Below, one piece after another: positions 1 through 6,174 of a stretch of 9,376 bases of DNA. This stretch comes from Chitinophagaceae bacterium. Lineage in GTDB: Bacteria > Bacteroidota > Bacteroidia > Chitinophagales > Chitinophagaceae. Made by a program: the position numbers and the translations under genes. The DNA lies in the NCBI GenBank assembly GCA_003167015.1, contig PMUF01000323.1, positions 1-9,376 on the forward strand, read 5' to 3'. Numbering within the stretch: position 1 is the stretch's first letter; the number at the start of each line of letters is the position of its first letter. Under the pieces are notes generated by a model that ran no database searches, was not told the DNA's origin, and saw nothing but the letters and a program-made list of their open reading frames with translations.

Positions 1-487
1 CACTGGGGACAAACTCTCCGTCATCATTGATGAACTGATCCACGGTGGGAATGGTCACCCATTCATTCAACGACACGATTTTCAGGGACAACAGGTCGGG
101 CCTGAGATTGTTCATCGCCCGCACCCCGGCAAATGCACCGATGGAATAGCTGACAAGACCCGCCGGCTTATAAGCCCATTCGTGCAATAAATACTCCAGC
201 GCATTTTTCAGGGAGGCCGGATAACTGTAATCGTACTCGGCAGTGACAAAAATAAACGCATCCGCCTCCTCGATCTTGGCGCTCCAGGCCTTGCTATGCG
301 CATGCTCGTACTGCTTTAGCCGGGGATGGACCGCCTCATTCATCAATGGCAGTTCGATGGCACCCAGATCTAACAACTCAGACTGGAAAATACCGGATGC
401 ATTCGCCAATCCATTGATCCACGTGGCGACTGCCGGACCCTTTCTGCCCGGCCGCACGGTCGAAGAAATGACTTTAAGTGTATACAT
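1..487 (-). CDS. NAD(P)H-dependent FMN reductase family oxidoreductase (C-terminus cut by window edge)
   Basis: Flavodoxin-fold quinone/flavin reductase of the NADPH-dependent FMN reductase family (PF03358 type), expected to be a cytosolic FMN-binding enzyme that passes electrons from NAD(P)H to quinones, flavins or azo/nitro compounds. My translation gives 162 residues. It begins MYTLKVISSTVRPGRKGP; the SSTVRPGRKG stretch (residues 8-17) is the loop that binds the FMN phosphate. TAEYDYSYPASLKNALEYL (82-100) is the family's second signature, normally seen as PEYN-S-P-xLKNALD, and SIGAFAGVRA (115-124) is the third conserved glycine-rich stretch. Family members run to about 180-190 residues, so perhaps 20-30 are missing beyond the left edge. 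The ATG at 487-485 is the only reasonable start: the frame has a stop 12 codons upstream and no ATG, GTG or TTG between. It follows the TonB-domain gene by 57 nt on the same strand, so it may be the last gene of that operon. The physiological substrate cannot be read from the sequence. Confidence 0.9.
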   Translation of the reverse strand, partial: MYTLKVISSTVRPGRKGPAVATWINGLANASGIFQSELLDLGAIELPLMNEAVHPRLKQYEHAHSKAWSAKIEEADAFIFVTAEYDYSYPASLKNALEYLLHEWAYKPAGLVSYSIGAFAGVRAMNNLRPDLLSLKIVSLNEWVTIPTVDQFINDDGEFVPS

Positions 488-544
488 ACTAAGACGACAT
501 TGTTTCGTTCCCGAAAAACCTGTTTATCCTACACGATCCCCGTA

Positions 545-1510
545 CTACCGCGTGACGGCAAAGACCACTGACTGACGCACCGACCGCTTTATCTTTTGTC
601 CATAAAATTGCGCAGGTACCCATCTGGGCGATTCCTCTATCACCCGCACCGCCTCCGCAGCCAGCTTGGGATGCACGTCCTTCTTATTCACCACCTGGAT
701 ATCGGATATACTCCCGTCTTCACTAACAATGAACTCTACCTGCACGATTACCTGAGCCTGCTGCTGGTCTTTGGGAAGTTTCACATATTTGGCGGCAATG
801 TTTGGATCCAGGTTGGATTGAAGATATCTCAGCCACGCGCCATCCTTGCCGGGAAACCGGGGGATGGATTGCAACGTAGTAGGATCGAACTTTTTCATCG
901 GTAACGCGGGAAGATCGAAGACATGGTCGTCGATGCTCTTTTGCTCGACCTGGACACAACTGTCAATGACAATCCCCGCCCAATAGTCGGAGCGTTCCCA
1001 CAGATATACCGCTGCCCCCGTCTCTCGCGCACGCACATGATTATACCCGATGGTGTTCTCCATTTCCAATGCCGGGTTATTCCGTAGCGCTTCCGTATAA
1101 TAATAACGATTCGTATAATTGGCGGTCCTTAGTGTAATAGCCTTACAGCTATACCCGGCCACCTTGAAAACAGAGTCCGTTTTTTGAATACCTTGCAGCC
1201 CTGAAGTGTCCGTAGAGAAATCTACATAGTATAAGGTATCCAGCTTAGGGAATTTAACGTATGTCTTTTTATCTTTCGCAATGGTGATTTGTTCCACATA
1301 GGGATTCAGCTGCCGGTAATTCCCGTTCTTACAGTCAACCGTCTGGGTACCTCCTGTAGCCAGCACCTTTTCAGCGTCCTGTTCACTCAGGTTATCGAAT
1401 TTGGATTGCACGGACACATGGTAGGTAAGAGTACCTTCGAAATAGGGCTGCTGGCAAAAACTACGCATGCCGGACAGAGCGACGAACGAAAAAAGAATGA
1501 TTCCTTTCAT
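545..1510 (-). CDS. Secreted GLPGLI-like protein with C-terminal TonB_C domain
   Basis: A 321-residue exported protein. Residues 1-19 look like a Sec signal peptide (MKGIILFSFVALSGMRSFC, then QQ), with cleavage likely near the QQ as in many Bacteroidota proteins. Residues 22-205 resemble GLPGLI-type periplasmic proteins: a beta-rich segment with YFEGTLTYHV near the start, VAGYSCKAITLRT (117-129) and a YYYTEAL turn (136-142). Residues 222-320 form a TonB C-terminal domain: VQVEFIVSEDGSISDIQVV (256-274), AAEAVRVIEESPRWVPA (284-300) and the closing RSVRQSVVFAV strand. Unlike true TonB there is no N-terminal membrane anchor followed by a proline-rich spacer, so it is unlikely to energise outer-membrane receptors in the classical way; its role is unknown. 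The ATG at 1510-1508 lies 9 nt after the esterase stop, which implies co-transcription and possibly translational coupling. No Shine-Dalgarno is visible. The TonB_C call is firm, the GLPGLI resemblance moderate. Confidence 0.88.
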   Translation of the reverse strand: MKGIILFSFVALSGMRSFCQQPYFEGTLTYHVSVQSKFDNLSEQDAEKVLATGGTQTVDCKNGNYRQLNPYVEQITIAKDKKTYVKFPKLDTLYYVDFSTDTSGLQGIQKTDSVFKVAGYSCKAITLRTANYTNRYYYTEALRNNPALEMENTIGYNHVRARETGAAVYLWERSDYWAGIVIDSCVQVEQKSIDDHVFDLPALPMKKFDPTTLQSIPRFPGKDGAWLRYLQSNLDPNIAAKYVKLPKDQQQAQVIVQVEFIVSEDGSISDIQVVNKKDVHPKLAAEAVRVIEESPRWVPAQFYGQKIKRSVRQSVVFAVTR

Positions 1511-1519
1511 ATGATGTGT

Positions 1520-3091
1520 TTAATGATCCCCTATCCGTGTATACAGAAAATCCAATCCCCCACTGTCCTTCATTGGCTCAGTCTCCTGCTTGTCCGGGCC
1601 GAACACCATGATTTCCTTGTCGGCCACGCTATACGTCCCCCAGACCGGCAGTTGATCCCCATTGGGATTCCCCGTCTTTATAAAATTGACCCAATAGGTC
1701 GATATCAGCGTCGCAAGTTGGTGATCGATGGATTCCCAGGGCCTGTCGACAAGCCGCAAATTATCGAAAACATACGGCACTTCCCCGGAATGGAAAGCGC
1801 CATATTTTATATACTGCCCCGTAGCCGGCGGCTTGCGCGCAAAACGGTACACATAAACCTTTTTCCCTTGCCCGCTTTCTACATTTGCCCAGGTATAATT
1901 CTGAACGCCAAAGACCATATCCCGTGACAGATACATTTGCGAAACCGCCGCTGCAGAATCATTATGGGCAGGGTAAAAGGTCAAAAATGACGCGGCAGCG
2001 CTACCATAGCTGTCTCTGGCCTCCTGTTGGAAATCGGCGGCCGTTTTGGCCGGCCCATCGAGAAATCCCTCATCCTGATTCCAGCCCGTGAGGAGAGCGA
2101 CATTATTTTCCTTTCCTTCCTTGAAGATATCCGCGACGGCCTCCGGCAGAACATACCCATCGACGATAGGTTCACGGGAGCCCAATGTCCTCCTCAGCAA
2201 TTCGTCCGCCGGCATGGCCCGCAAGTCGTTGACCCCGTCGACCTGCAGCAATTGCAGAAGTTGTTTCCCCTTCTCCTCCGCCTGTTGCAGCGATGGGCTT
2301 TTACGGGTAAAAATGGCCCCGCTTTCGCCAATGGCTTTTTGGAAAAGATTTTTCGCCAGCGGGGAGGCTACCAGGCAATTGACGCTCATCGATCCCGCGG
2401 ACTGCCCGGCGATGGTGACATTGTCGGGATCACCGCCGAAAGCGGCGATATTTTTCTTTACCCATTGTAAAGCCGCGATCTGATCCAGCAGCCCGTAGTT
2501 GCCGGAGGCATTGTGAGGCGATTCTGCCGTCAGTTCAGGATGCGCAAAAAACCCGAAGATCCCGACCCTGTAATTGCAACTGACAACGATCACGCCCTTT
2601 TTCGCCATGGCTTCTCCGTCGTAGATAGGCACTGCGCTGCCGCCGCTGACGAACCCGCCGCCATAGATCCACACCAGTACGGGGCGCTTCTCTTTGGGAT
2701 CGGCCGCTCCCGTCCACACATTCAGGTAGAGACAATCTTCGCTGATCGGTTCCTTCGGGATCAGCCATTCGGCACTCCACATGCTGAAGGGTACTGGATC
2801 TTTTTGCATGGGGCTGGGCCCAAAGCGGTCACAGACCTTGACGCCCTTCCACGAAATGACAGGCCGCGGCGCTTTCCACCGCAGCTTACCCACAGGCGGC
2901 TCGGCAAAAGGTATTCCCTTGAATTCGTGGATGTCCCCCGTGGGATTCATCACCCCCGAGATCGTCCCTCCGTCTACCTTGATCGTGTCGAACGGACCAA
3001 TGATGGCCGCATGCCGCATAAATCCAACACCAACAAGAAAAAAGAGAATGAACCCGGACAGGGTGAGACCAGCCCTTGTATGAACCGTCAT
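1520..3091 (-). CDS. Carboxylesterase type B (alpha/beta hydrolase), exported or membrane-anchored
   Basis: A 523-residue carboxylesterase/lipase-family enzyme (COesterase, PF00135) that should hydrolyse carboxylic esters. Residues 9-24 are a hydrophobic signal peptide or anchor, so it probably acts in the periplasm or at an envelope face. Family landmarks appear in order: FKGIPFAEPPVGKLRW (57-72); Cys87 and Cys119, placed like the conserved disulfide pair; EDCLYLNVW (118-126); the oxyanion-hole GGGF (144-147); the nucleophile elbow with Ser231 in GQSAG; the acid Glu341 in GWNQDEGF; and His434 in FHSGEVPYVF. All three triad residues are therefore present and the length is normal for bacterial members. 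The nucleophile motif reads GQSAG where GESAGG is more common. The ATG at 3091 gives the signal segment in full, which supports this start. It is the first gene of the leftward operon with the TonB_C protein. Esterases of this type are promiscuous, so no substrate can be named. Confidence 0.95.
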   Translation of the reverse strand: MTVHTRAGLTLSGFILFFLVGVGFMRHAAIIGPFDTIKVDGGTISGVMNPTGDIHEFKGIPFAEPPVGKLRWKAPRPVISWKGVKVCDRFGPSPMQKDPVPFSMWSAEWLIPKEPISEDCLYLNVWTGAADPKEKRPVLVWIYGGGFVSGGSAVPIYDGEAMAKKGVIVVSCNYRVGIFGFFAHPELTAESPHNASGNYGLLDQIAALQWVKKNIAAFGGDPDNVTIAGQSAGSMSVNCLVASPLAKNLFQKAIGESGAIFTRKSPSLQQAEEKGKQLLQLLQVDGVNDLRAMPADELLRRTLGSREPIVDGYVLPEAVADIFKEGKENNVALLTGWNQDEGFLDGPAKTAADFQQEARDSYGSAAASFLTFYPAHNDSAAAVSQMYLSRDMVFGVQNYTWANVESGQGKKVYVYRFARKPPATGQYIKYGAFHSGEVPYVFDNLRLVDRPWESIDHQLATLISTYWVNFIKTGNPNGDQLPVWGTYSVADKEIMVFGPDKQETEPMKDSGGLDFLYTRIGDH

Positions 3092-3097
3092 ATGGCC

Positions 3098-3113
3098 AAT
3101 TTGTAACCAAATT
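3098..3113. repeat. Inverted repeat in the esterase/acylphosphatase divergent intergenic region
   Basis: AATTTG, a 4-nt spacer TAAC, then CAAATT form a perfect inverted repeat with 6-bp arms, 7 nt upstream of the esterase start. Read on the minus strand it overlaps TTAATTTG (3115-3108), a 7-of-8 match to the Bacteroidota -7 element TAnnTTTG that could serve the esterase. No convincing -33 TTG was found at the right distance. It may be a repressor site covering the esterase promoter or simply part of an AT-rich promoter. The repeat is seen directly; its function is inferred. Confidence 0.35.
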
Positions 3114-3134
3114 AACCCATTTCCCGGATATCCT

Positions 3135-3142
3135 TACCTTAG
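3135..3142 (+). promoter_or_regulatory. Possible -7 element of the acylphosphatase promoter
   Basis: TACCTTAG matches the Bacteroidota primary-sigma -7 consensus TAnnTTTG at all but one fixed position and lies 31 nt before the acylphosphatase ATG, giving a plausible short leader. There is no clear TTG at the -33 position, so this is a weak prediction. Confidence 0.25.
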
Positions 3143-3173
3143 CCCGGATGGTAATCATCCATCTTATCATCCC

Positions 3174-3443
3174 ATGCCAACCGTCCATCTCATTATAACA
3201 GGTAGAGTACAAGGCGTCTCCTACCGCTTCGCTGCAAAAGAAATGGCCATCAGCTTGTCCCTCACCGGTTGGATTAAAAATACCGCCGAAGGTCACGTTG
3301 AAGCCACCGTCAGCGGCCCGGAGTCGGCCTTGCAACAATTCATCGACTGGTGCCGCCAGGGGCCCCGCCTGGCCGCCGTTTCAGATGTCGTCATTCAGCA
3401 CATCCCCGAAAAGTCATTTGATGATTTCTCCATCCGTCGGTGA
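3174..3443 (+). CDS. acyP: Acylphosphatase
   Basis: An 89-residue cytosolic acylphosphatase, which hydrolyses the carboxyl-phosphate bond of acyl phosphates such as acetyl phosphate or 1,3-bisphosphoglycerate. The first signature GRVQGVSYRF (residues 10-19) holds the substrate-binding Arg18 in the phosphate loop. The second, GWIKNTAEGHVEA (32-44), holds the catalytic Asn36. Length and motif spacing match the 90-100-residue family with nothing missing. Position 16-17 is SY where GF or GV-F/Y is usual, a mild variation. The ATG at 3174 is the only start that preserves the first beta strand (VHLIITG). The gene is monocistronic and divergent from the esterase by 82 nt. Its last 49 nt overlap, tail to tail, the 3' end of the minus-strand monooxygenase gene, so no terminator separates the two. 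Confidence 0.95.
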   Translation: MPTVHLIITGRVQGVSYRFAAKEMAISLSLTGWIKNTAEGHVEATVSGPESALQQFIDWCRQGPRLAAVSDVVIQHIPEKSFDDFSIRR

Positions 3444-4549
3444 GTGTTTCTTTCGCGAATAGCTTCCGTAGTTCTTGGAATAAGAAACTCCACGCCAAAG
3501 CTCACGACATTCGCTTGCACTTCCTCGATGAAAGGACGGAAACTCTCGTTATATTCTTGGAACGCAAGTTCAAAAATGCCATGGCATTTTTGAAAGGCAT
3601 CAGCCAAGGCGGCCGCACCATCTATTGCCAGGGATCCACCCTTGCCAGCAGCCGGAGAAGCGCAGTATCCGGCATCGCCCACCAGCGCTACCCTGCCTTT
3701 CGTCCAGGACGGCATTTTAATTTGACACAGCTTGTCGAAGTAAAAGGTTTTCGCCTTTTTCACTTCAGCCAATAATACCGGAGCTCTCCAGCCTACTCCG
3801 GCAAACTGATTCAAAATCATATTCCGTTGCTGTTCTTCGTCCCGGTAATCGTAAGGGATTTCCTTCTCCGAGGAAAAGCATAGAACGATATCGGTTTTCT
3901 TGTTGTAGGTATTCAGCATAATGGCCTTGCCCGGCTCATTGTACAGCTGTAGGGTATTCTCACGGATCAACAACTTATCTACGATAGTTATAGAGAAATA
4001 GGCCTCAAGGAAATGTAAAAACTCCGTCTCATCACCAAAGCAATATTTTCTAACCGCCGAATGAATACCATCGCAGCCGAATAACAAGTCAACCGATCGC
4101 TTTGAGCCCCCTTTGAAGACTACGTCGATGCCATCATTTTCTTCCTTTAACGATACTATACTATCACCGAAAATAAACTCGACGTCATCTTTGACAGCCT
4201 CGAACATGATATTTAGCAATACATTTCGCTCGATCTGGTATTCTTCTTTTGCGGGCTGATCACTATCATTTTCAAGGAACATCGATCTTTCGGTGACATC
4301 ATCTGAATTTTTGAATTCCATCACTTCCGTAGTTATATTGTTTGACCGGATTTTGTCGAATATCCCCATACGTTTCACGATGCCGACGGTGTTTCCCTCA
4401 ATATTCACAGGTGTGCCACCTTTTTTGAGACCTTCGGCGATCTCAACAACGGCCACGTTGTAACCTAATTTATTCATCCAGTAAGCCGTTGAAAGTCCGG
4501 CAAAACTTGCGCCCGAAACGAGTATTTTTTTTTCTTTTAACGATTTCAT
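3395..4549 (-). CDS. FAD-dependent monooxygenase (PHBH-fold)
   Basis: A 384-residue flavoprotein hydroxylase of the p-hydroxybenzoate hydroxylase class, expected to use NAD(P)H and O2 to hydroxylate an aromatic or polyketide-like small molecule in the cytosol. KILVSGASFAGLSTAYWM (residues 8-25) is the Rossmann ADP-binding loop, with the GASxAG variant of GxGxxG, followed by the acidic VVEIAEG strand end (34-40). FGCDGIHSAVR (157-167) is the DG motif. GRVALVGDAGYCASPAAGKG (285-304) is the GD motif that contacts the flavin ribityl chain. A frame upstream could begin at a TTG at 4576, but that codon lies inside the predicted -7 element, so the ATG at 4549 is preferred. The last 16 codons read through the antisense of the acylphosphatase 3' end, so the tail THRRMEKSSNDFSGMC may not be ancestral. 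The gene is AT-richer than the esterase or permease genes. The AraC-family gene directly upstream is its probable regulator. Tet(X) shares this fold, but nothing here specifically indicates tetracycline as substrate. Confidence 0.9.
   Translation of the reverse strand: MKSLKEKKILVSGASFAGLSTAYWMNKLGYNVAVVEIAEGLKKGGTPVNIEGNTVGIVKRMGIFDKIRSNNITTEVMEFKNSDDVTERSMFLENDSDQPAKEEYQIERNVLLNIMFEAVKDDVEFIFGDSIVSLKEENDGIDVVFKGGSKRSVDLLFGCDGIHSAVRKYCFGDETEFLHFLEAYFSITIVDKLLIRENTLQLYNEPGKAIMLNTYNKKTDIVLCFSSEKEIPYDYRDEEQQRNMILNQFAGVGWRAPVLLAEVKKAKTFYFDKLCQIKMPSWTKGRVALVGDAGYCASPAAGKGGSLAIDGAAALADAFQKCHGIFELAFQEYNESFRPFIEEVQANVVSFGVEFLIPRTTEAIRERNTHRRMEKSSNDFSGMC
3569..3594. repeat. Exact 26-bp palindrome inside the monooxygenase gene
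   Basis: TTCAAAAATGCCA (3569-3581) is followed directly by its own reverse complement (3582-3594), giving a 26-bp palindrome with no mismatch, centred on an NcoI site. It lies within the monooxygenase coding frame, encoding roughly residues 319-327 (FQKCHGIFE), and both arms contain runs of five A or T. In RNA either strand could fold into a hairpin with a tiny loop. The structure is certain; its role as protein-binding site, bidirectional terminator-like hairpin or coincidence is unknown. Confidence 0.75.
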
Positions 4550-4573
4550 TTTTATGCGGGTTGTTTGATTGCA

Positions 4574-4604
4574 CAAATGAACATCGTATGATCTGTGTAA
4601 ACAA
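4574..4604 (-). promoter_or_regulatory. Bacteroidota-type promoter of the monooxygenase gene
   Basis: Read on the minus strand, a TTG (4604-4602) is followed after 20 nt by TTCATTTG (4581-4574). This fits the TTG / TAnnTTTG primary-sigma promoter of Bacteroidota with one mismatch in the -7 element. Transcription would begin near 4568, giving a leader of about 20 nt before the ATG at 4549. This promoter suggests the monooxygenase can be transcribed separately from the upstream AraC-family gene. Confidence 0.5.
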
Positions 4605-4607
4605 TGT

Positions 4608-4626
4608 CAATACAAAGTAAGTATTG
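4608..4626. promoter_or_regulatory. Inverted repeat, candidate operator for the AraC-family regulator
   Basis: CAATAC (4608-4613) and GTATTG (4621-4626) form perfect 6-bp arms around a 7-nt spacer. The repeat sits between the AraC-family stop codon (4629-4631) and the monooxygenase promoter, about 40 to 58 nt upstream of the predicted transcription start, where activators touching the -33 region usually bind. There is no trailing T-run, so a terminator is less likely. Assignment to the neighbouring regulator is inference. Confidence 0.4.
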
Positions 4627-4628
4627 TA

Positions 4629-5501
4629 CTATTCGAGGTTTTTGTTCCGAAATGTCAATGGGGTCATCCCGGCAGCTTTTGTAAAAAGCTTTGAAAAATA
4701 TGGATAGTCATCATATCCCAATTCAGATGAGATTTCTTTTACAGATTTATCGGAATGATATAGCAAACGTTTTGCTTCTAAAATAACACGTTGTTGAATG
4801 TGATATGAAACGGAGAAGCCGGTCGCATTTTTGACACATTCATTCAAATAGGGAGGGGATATGTTTAGTTTTTGAGCATACGCTGCTGGGCTCTTAAGTC
4901 TGGTAAAATTACTTTCCAATTCTGATTTAAAGATATTTGAAATAAGCTTAAATCGTGAAAGCGCATCCGTTGATTTAGCTAATGCTAAATATTGTGAAGT
5001 AACCAGTGCGACCAATGCATTGCAACTATCTTTTAGTAATGAATGATAGAGTTTGTCGTTTTTACGTTTGGAAAATTTTATACAAAGTGATACCGCTTCG
5101 GAAATGATAGAAAACGTTTCTTGCTCCAACACTAAAGGTTTCGCGGGTGTGAGGCTTTCCAGCAGCTTCAGGTATTCCGGATTCAGACTTTCATTATTGA
5201 TCGCCCAACTGCTGACAGTCATATTTTCAACTCCCAGGATACGATGCACCTGGTCAGGATGCATATAGACAACAGAATGGGGCTTAATTTCGAATTTTTG
5301 AAAATCAATTTCAACTATAACTGTTCCGCTTTCGAGCAAGAAGAATGAATGACGATCCTCTCTGTGTGATTGTTTTGCTTCGTCCGAAGAGTTTAAAGTT
5401 GCTTCTTCCGATTTGCTTAAATGTAATCTTTCAATGGCAATACCCGCATCGAAATGGTCAGCCATTGTATTTATAGGAATATTTTCGATTTTTTTGGGCA
5501 C
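4629..5501 (-). CDS. AraC-family transcriptional regulator (cupin-like N-terminus plus HTH)
   Basis: A 290-residue DNA-binding regulator. Residues about 40-90 form a cupin-like sensor segment: SHREDRHSFFLLESGTVIVE (45-64) leads into VVYMHPDQVHRI (77-88), the strand pattern of AraC_binding domains. The C-terminal HTH_18 domain has two helix-turn-helix units: SPAAYAQKLNISPPYLNECV (204-223) and SVKEISSELGYDDYPYFSKL (253-272), closing with FTKAAGMTPLTFR. No single-stop frame evidence fixes the start. A frame open to 5582 would overlap the methyltransferase by 67 nt. I chose the GTG at 5501, preceded by GGAAAAACT, because the KKIENIPINTM stretch after it looks like conserved protein; the ATG at 5465 is the alternative and would give 278 residues. 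The gene starts 14 nt after the methyltransferase stop. It lies upstream of the monooxygenase on the same strand and is its likely regulator. Its coding sequence is markedly AT-rich, like the monooxygenase and unlike the other neighbours. Confidence 0.88.
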   Translation of the reverse strand: MPKKIENIPINTMADHFDAGIAIERLHLSKSEEATLNSSDEAKQSHREDRHSFFLLESGTVIVEIDFQKFEIKPHSVVYMHPDQVHRILGVENMTVSSWAINNESLNPEYLKLLESLTPAKPLVLEQETFSIISEAVSLCIKFSKRKNDKLYHSLLKDSCNALVALVTSQYLALAKSTDALSRFKLISNIFKSELESNFTRLKSPAAYAQKLNISPPYLNECVKNATGFSVSYHIQQRVILEAKRLLYHSDKSVKEISSELGYDDYPYFSKLFTKAAGMTPLTFRNKNLE

Positions 5502-5515
5502 AGTTTTTCCGTTCT

Positions 5516-6163
5516 TTATGCAAAGATAATCCCTGCCGCCCTCCTGTAAACAACAGATTGAATAAACCTTGAATAATGCCACGATGTATACACAGTCTCA
5601 TATCCTGCCTCTCCAAAGATCTCCCCCATATCCGGCAGTTTGCTCGCCTCCACCTTGCAAATGACCCTTGCCGCTATATACATCGCCTTCAGCAAAACAG
5701 CCTTCCATAACTTCCTTTTCTGCTTCGGGAGATAAAAATCCGCGTAAAGCCAGTGCCCCCCCTCGCGAAGCAGGAGATCCAATTGCCGAACGACAGCCCT
5801 GGCTTTATCTGCTGAAAAATTATCGAATACGAAACCCGTCAGGATACAGTCGAATGGCGCCGGCGCTACAAATTCCTCGATGGGCAACAGCACAAATTCA
5901 ACGGAGTTGTGCCCACAATTTCGCTTCCTGGACAATTCCATCATCCTGAGCGAACTTTCTACATAAGTAATGTGCAGGCCGGAGGAATGCGCAGCAGCTA
6001 TTTTTTCCAGTATCCAGCCCGTTCCTCCCCCGACGATCAGCATCCGACTGCCCGGGGCGACGTAACCAAGCATCTCAATCTGAGCATTGATCTCTGCCTG
6101 CCCAAATACCAGCCAGCTTAAAAAATCATAATACCGCGCAACAGGATCGTAATTATTACTCAT
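5516..6163 (-). CDS. Class I SAM-dependent methyltransferase
   Basis: A 215-residue Rossmann-fold methyltransferase of the UbiE/Methyltransf_11-25 type that transfers a methyl group from S-adenosylmethionine to an unidentified acceptor. YDPVARYYDFLSWLVFG (residues 5-21) is the usual N-terminal helix of such enzymes. MLIVGGGTGW (41-50) is motif I, the SAM-binding glycine loop. YVESS (67-71) ends strand 2 with Glu69, placed to hold the SAM ribose. Later parts include FDCILTGFVFDNF (104-116, motif II region) and LLLREGGHWLYADF (129-142, motif III region). The C-terminal part (KLWKAVLLKAMYIAARVICK) is hydrophobic-basic and may lean on a membrane or lipid-like substrate. The ATG at 6163 is preceded by a purine-rich GGGACGGGGA that could act as a ribosome site. 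It begins 11 nt after the RhuM stop and ends 14 nt before the regulator's preferred start, so these three are probably co-transcribed. Confidence 0.9.
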   Translation of the reverse strand: MSNNYDPVARYYDFLSWLVFGQAEINAQIEMLGYVAPGSRMLIVGGGTGWILEKIAAAHSSGLHITYVESSLRMMELSRKRNCGHNSVEFVLLPIEEFVAPAPFDCILTGFVFDNFSADKARAVVRQLDLLLREGGHWLYADFYLPKQKRKLWKAVLLKAMYIAARVICKVEASKLPDMGEIFGEAGYETVYTSWHYSRFIQSVVYRRAAGIIFA

Positions 6164-6174
6164 TCCCCGTCCCT

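Noticed and set aside
488..544. Terminator or separate promoter between the TonB_C gene and the FMN reductase
   Set aside because: No stable hairpin with a T-run and no convincing TTG/TAnnTTTG pair was found in these 57 nt.
243..575. Plus-strand frame of 110 codons over the left edge
   Set aside because: It runs antisense to the FMN reductase, whose minus-strand translation shows the flavin-binding motifs.
1289..3106. Plus-strand open frames across the esterase and TonB_C genes, up to 212 codons
   Set aside because: They lie antisense to two clearly conserved genes, and their translations are rich in P, R, H and S without family motifs; they are shadows of GC-rich codons.
3395..4549. Assignment of the monooxygenase as a Tet(X) tetracycline-inactivating enzyme
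   Set aside because: The fold and flavin motifs are shared, but the glycine loop and GD-motif context differ from Tet(X) and no substrate-specific residue supports the claim.
4550..4576. TTG start nine codons upstream of the monooxygenase ATG
   Set aside because: The TTG coincides with the predicted -7 promoter element and the added residues MCNQTTRIK are not part of the flavoprotein fold, so the ATG at 4549 is preferred.
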